A program made the translations under genes and the position numbers. This document shows, one piece after another, positions 62,625 to 64,000 of a DNA stretch of 64,000 nt (position 1 is the first letter of the stretch; every line of letters starts with the position of its first letter). The stretch comes from JAKEFM01 sp035695825. GTDB taxonomy: Bacteria > Planctomycetota > UBA1135 > JAKEFM01. The notes beneath the pieces were generated by a model, which was not told the DNA's origin, ran no database searches, and worked only from the letters and a program-made list of their open reading frames with translations. The stretch lies in assembly GCA_035695825.1 (NCBI GenBank), contig DASRRH010000036.1, positions 1 to 64,000 on the forward strand, given 5' to 3'.

Positions 62625-64000
62625 CTACGAGCCGCCGGCTCGCCGCGCGAGCGTCACCTTGACCGTCGTCGGCTTTCCGTCCCGCTCGAAGTCGACCTCG
62701 ACCTCCTCCCCCGGGCGGTACTTCCCGAGCGCGTACATGAGGTCGTAGACGTTCGCGACCTTCACCTCCCCGACCCGCGTCAGGAGGTCGCCGCGCAGGA
62801 GGCCGGCCTTCTCGGCGGGACTCCCGGCGCTCACGCCCGAGAGACGCATCCCCTTCCCGCTCTCGGCGTAATCGGGCATGGTCCCGAGCCACGACCGGGC
62901 CGGGCCGGCCTGCGTCGTCGGGCTCGGTCCCTCCGTCTTCGTGAACGGGACGGGCTCGGCGCTCGAGGCGATCGCGCGAGCGATCCGGGCCGCGAGGAGG
63001 GCGATCCGCGCGGCGTCCCCCGCGTTCACCTTCTCCGCGTCGTCGGAGGGGCGGTGGTAGTCGTCGTGGAGGCCCGTGAAGAAGAAGAGAGCCGGGATCT
63101 CCTTCTGGAGGAAGGAGAGGTGGTCGCTCCCTCCGAAGCCGTGCCCGGGCTCGGAGAGGCGGGGCTTCAACCCGAGGTCTCCCTCTCCCTCCTCGATCGC
63201 GGCCTTCCAGCGGGGCGACGTGCCGACGCCGGACACGTCGAGCGAGCCCTCGCGGCTCCTTCCGACCATGTCGAGGTTCAGCATCGCGACGATCCTCGCG
63301 GCGGCGACCGGCGGGTTCTCGACCAACCTCCTCGACCCGAGGAGACCCTCCTCCTCTCCCGAGAAGCCCGCAAAGAGGACGCTGCGGACGGGCCTCTCCT
63401 GCGACGCCAGGGCTCGGGCGATCTCGAGGAGGGCGGCGGTCCCCGAGGCGTTGTCGTCGGCGCCGTTGTGGACTTGGCCCGTGGCCTCCGGCGCGCGCGA
63501 GTCCTCGCCCCCTCGACCGAGGTGGTCGTAGTGCGCCCCGACGACGACGGTCCCCGCGGACGGATCGGTTCCCCGGAGGAGCCCGAGCACGTTCCGCGCC
63601 TTCCCCTTCGGACGCAGTACGTCGGCCCGCAGGGCGACGCGAACTCCCGCGAGGGGCGCGGAGCGCGGCTTGCGCTCGGCGTCGATCGCCGACTGGGCGC
63701 CGCGAAGGTCGAAGCCCGCGGCGGCGGCGAGGGTCCCTGCCGCGTCGTTGGAGATCTGGAGCGCCGCGACGCCCGCGTCCGCGCCCCCCCCCCGGAACGC
63801 GACGAGGGCGTCGTCGGGGGGAGAGGCGGGAGACCACCCGTTGCAGAGGAGGAGGCCCGCGGCGCCGTGGTGCTTCGCCTCTTCCACCTTCTCGCTCAGC
63901 GCCGCGCCCCGGAACGGCTCGCCCGCTCCCCTCGGCCCCTTCATCCCGGGCCCGTAGCGCAGCACGAGGACGACCCGCCCCTGCACGTCGAGTCCTTCGT
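62625..64000 (-). CDS. M28 family metallo-aminopeptidase with PA and PDZ domains (partial)
   Basis: The frame is open to the window edge; about 458 C-terminal residues are seen, so the N-terminus is missing. A protease-associated (PA) domain (VVLVLRYGPGMKGP, HGAAGLLLCNGWSP) precedes the M28 catalytic domain. Zinc ligands and catalytic residues are visible in GAHYDHLGRGGED, NGADDNASGTAALL, GFSGEEEGLLGSRRLV, NLDMVGRSREG and HDDYHRPSDD. A C-terminal PDZ domain contains GVSAGSPAEKAGLLRGDLLT. Similar PA-M28-PDZ proteins are secreted exopeptidases. It precedes the FAD monooxygenase by 15 bases. Confidence 0.92.
   Translation of the reverse strand, partial: EGLDVQGRVVLVLRYGPGMKGPRGAGEPFRGAALSEKVEEAKHHGAAGLLLCNGWSPASPPDDALVAFRGGGADAGVAALQISNDAAGTLAAAAGFDLRGAQSAIDAERKPRSAPLAGVRVALRADVLRPKGKARNVLGLLRGTDPSAGTVVVGAHYDHLGRGGEDSRAPEATGQVHNGADDNASGTAALLEIARALASQERPVRSVLFAGFSGEEEGLLGSRRLVENPPVAAARIVAMLNLDMVGRSREGSLDVSGVGTSPRWKAAIEEGEGDLGLKPRLSEPGHGFGGSDHLSFLQKEIPALFFFTGLHDDYHRPSDDAEKVNAGDAARIALLAARIARAIASSAEPVPFTKTEGPSPTTQAGPARSWLGTMPDYAESGKGMRLSGVSAGSPAEKAGLLRGDLLTRVGEVKVANVYDLMYALGKYRPGEEVEVDFERDGKPTTVKVTLARRAGGS

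Overview
This is a very GC-rich (roughly 70% by eye), densely packed bacterial chromosome segment. It has no rRNA, phage, insertion sequence or CRISPR array. Housekeeping synteny is ordinary, while the accessory proteins have a planctomycete flavour: an FG-GAP/VCBS protein ending in a domain around LDPQGRASLSF...ALVGLSLYWQ, a large secreted carboxypeptidase-regulatory-repeat protein, Tat-exported paralogue families and many short secretion signals. I infer an uncultured Planctomycetota-like Gram-negative with an outer membrane (Mla system, lipoproteins). The phylum is an inference and would need rpoB or ribosomal-protein phylogeny.

Layout. 1-7.4 kb (minus strand) is the classic tRNA-Thr/Tyr/Gly/Thr-tuf-rpmG-secE-nusG-rplK-rplA-rplJ-rplL-rpoB transcription/translation block, with a good promoter ahead of the first tRNA. 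7.4-13.3 kb holds aroC and a short mutS2 (minus), then a reverse trans-sulfuration pair cbs-cth (plus). 13.3-16.7 kb (minus) holds an HU protein, dtd, a TPR lipoprotein, a second lipoprotein and trpS. 16.8-20.9 kb (plus) is an Mla lipid-transport operon led by an aromatic-repeat lipoprotein. 20.9-26.1 kb holds ribE (minus), then trmD-rplS-secDF-LysM (plus). 26.2-30.0 kb (minus) is a SWIM/SNF2 pair. After it come a VCBS protein, nadB, a lexA locus with a 28-residue membrane peptide in its leader, a lysine 6-transaminase/aldehyde dehydrogenase pair, rnpA-yidD, a NarL-type two-component pair, a thioredoxin-like protein with an in-frame UGA, an excisionase-type DNA-binding protein, an epimerase, a membrane protein, an M48 peptidase, a PD40 protein and a patatin. 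48.4-52.8 kb (minus) is a tandem family of Tat-exported proteins feeding directly into a DUF692/MNIO enzyme and a small helical partner. 52.9-64 kb is secretome: M16 peptidase, regulatory-repeat protein, ConA-like protein, serine beta-lactamase-like protein, FAD monooxygenase and an M28 peptidase cut by the window end.

The three most interesting items: (1) a secreted thioredoxin/beta-propeller protein (40429-41574) whose first redox cysteine is a UGA codon followed by a SECIS-like hairpin, that is, a probable UxxC selenoprotein; (2) the MNIO cluster with three tandem putative protein substrates sharing a C-terminal two-cysteine signature, plus the remnant of a fourth copy; (3) a 28-residue single-pass membrane peptide with a strong ribosome binding site between a palindromic operator and lexA, resembling SOS-controlled small membrane proteins. 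Two genes (the lipoprotein at 15263-15745 and trmD) have no AUG/GUG/UUG start where one is needed and probably start at AUC and CUG.
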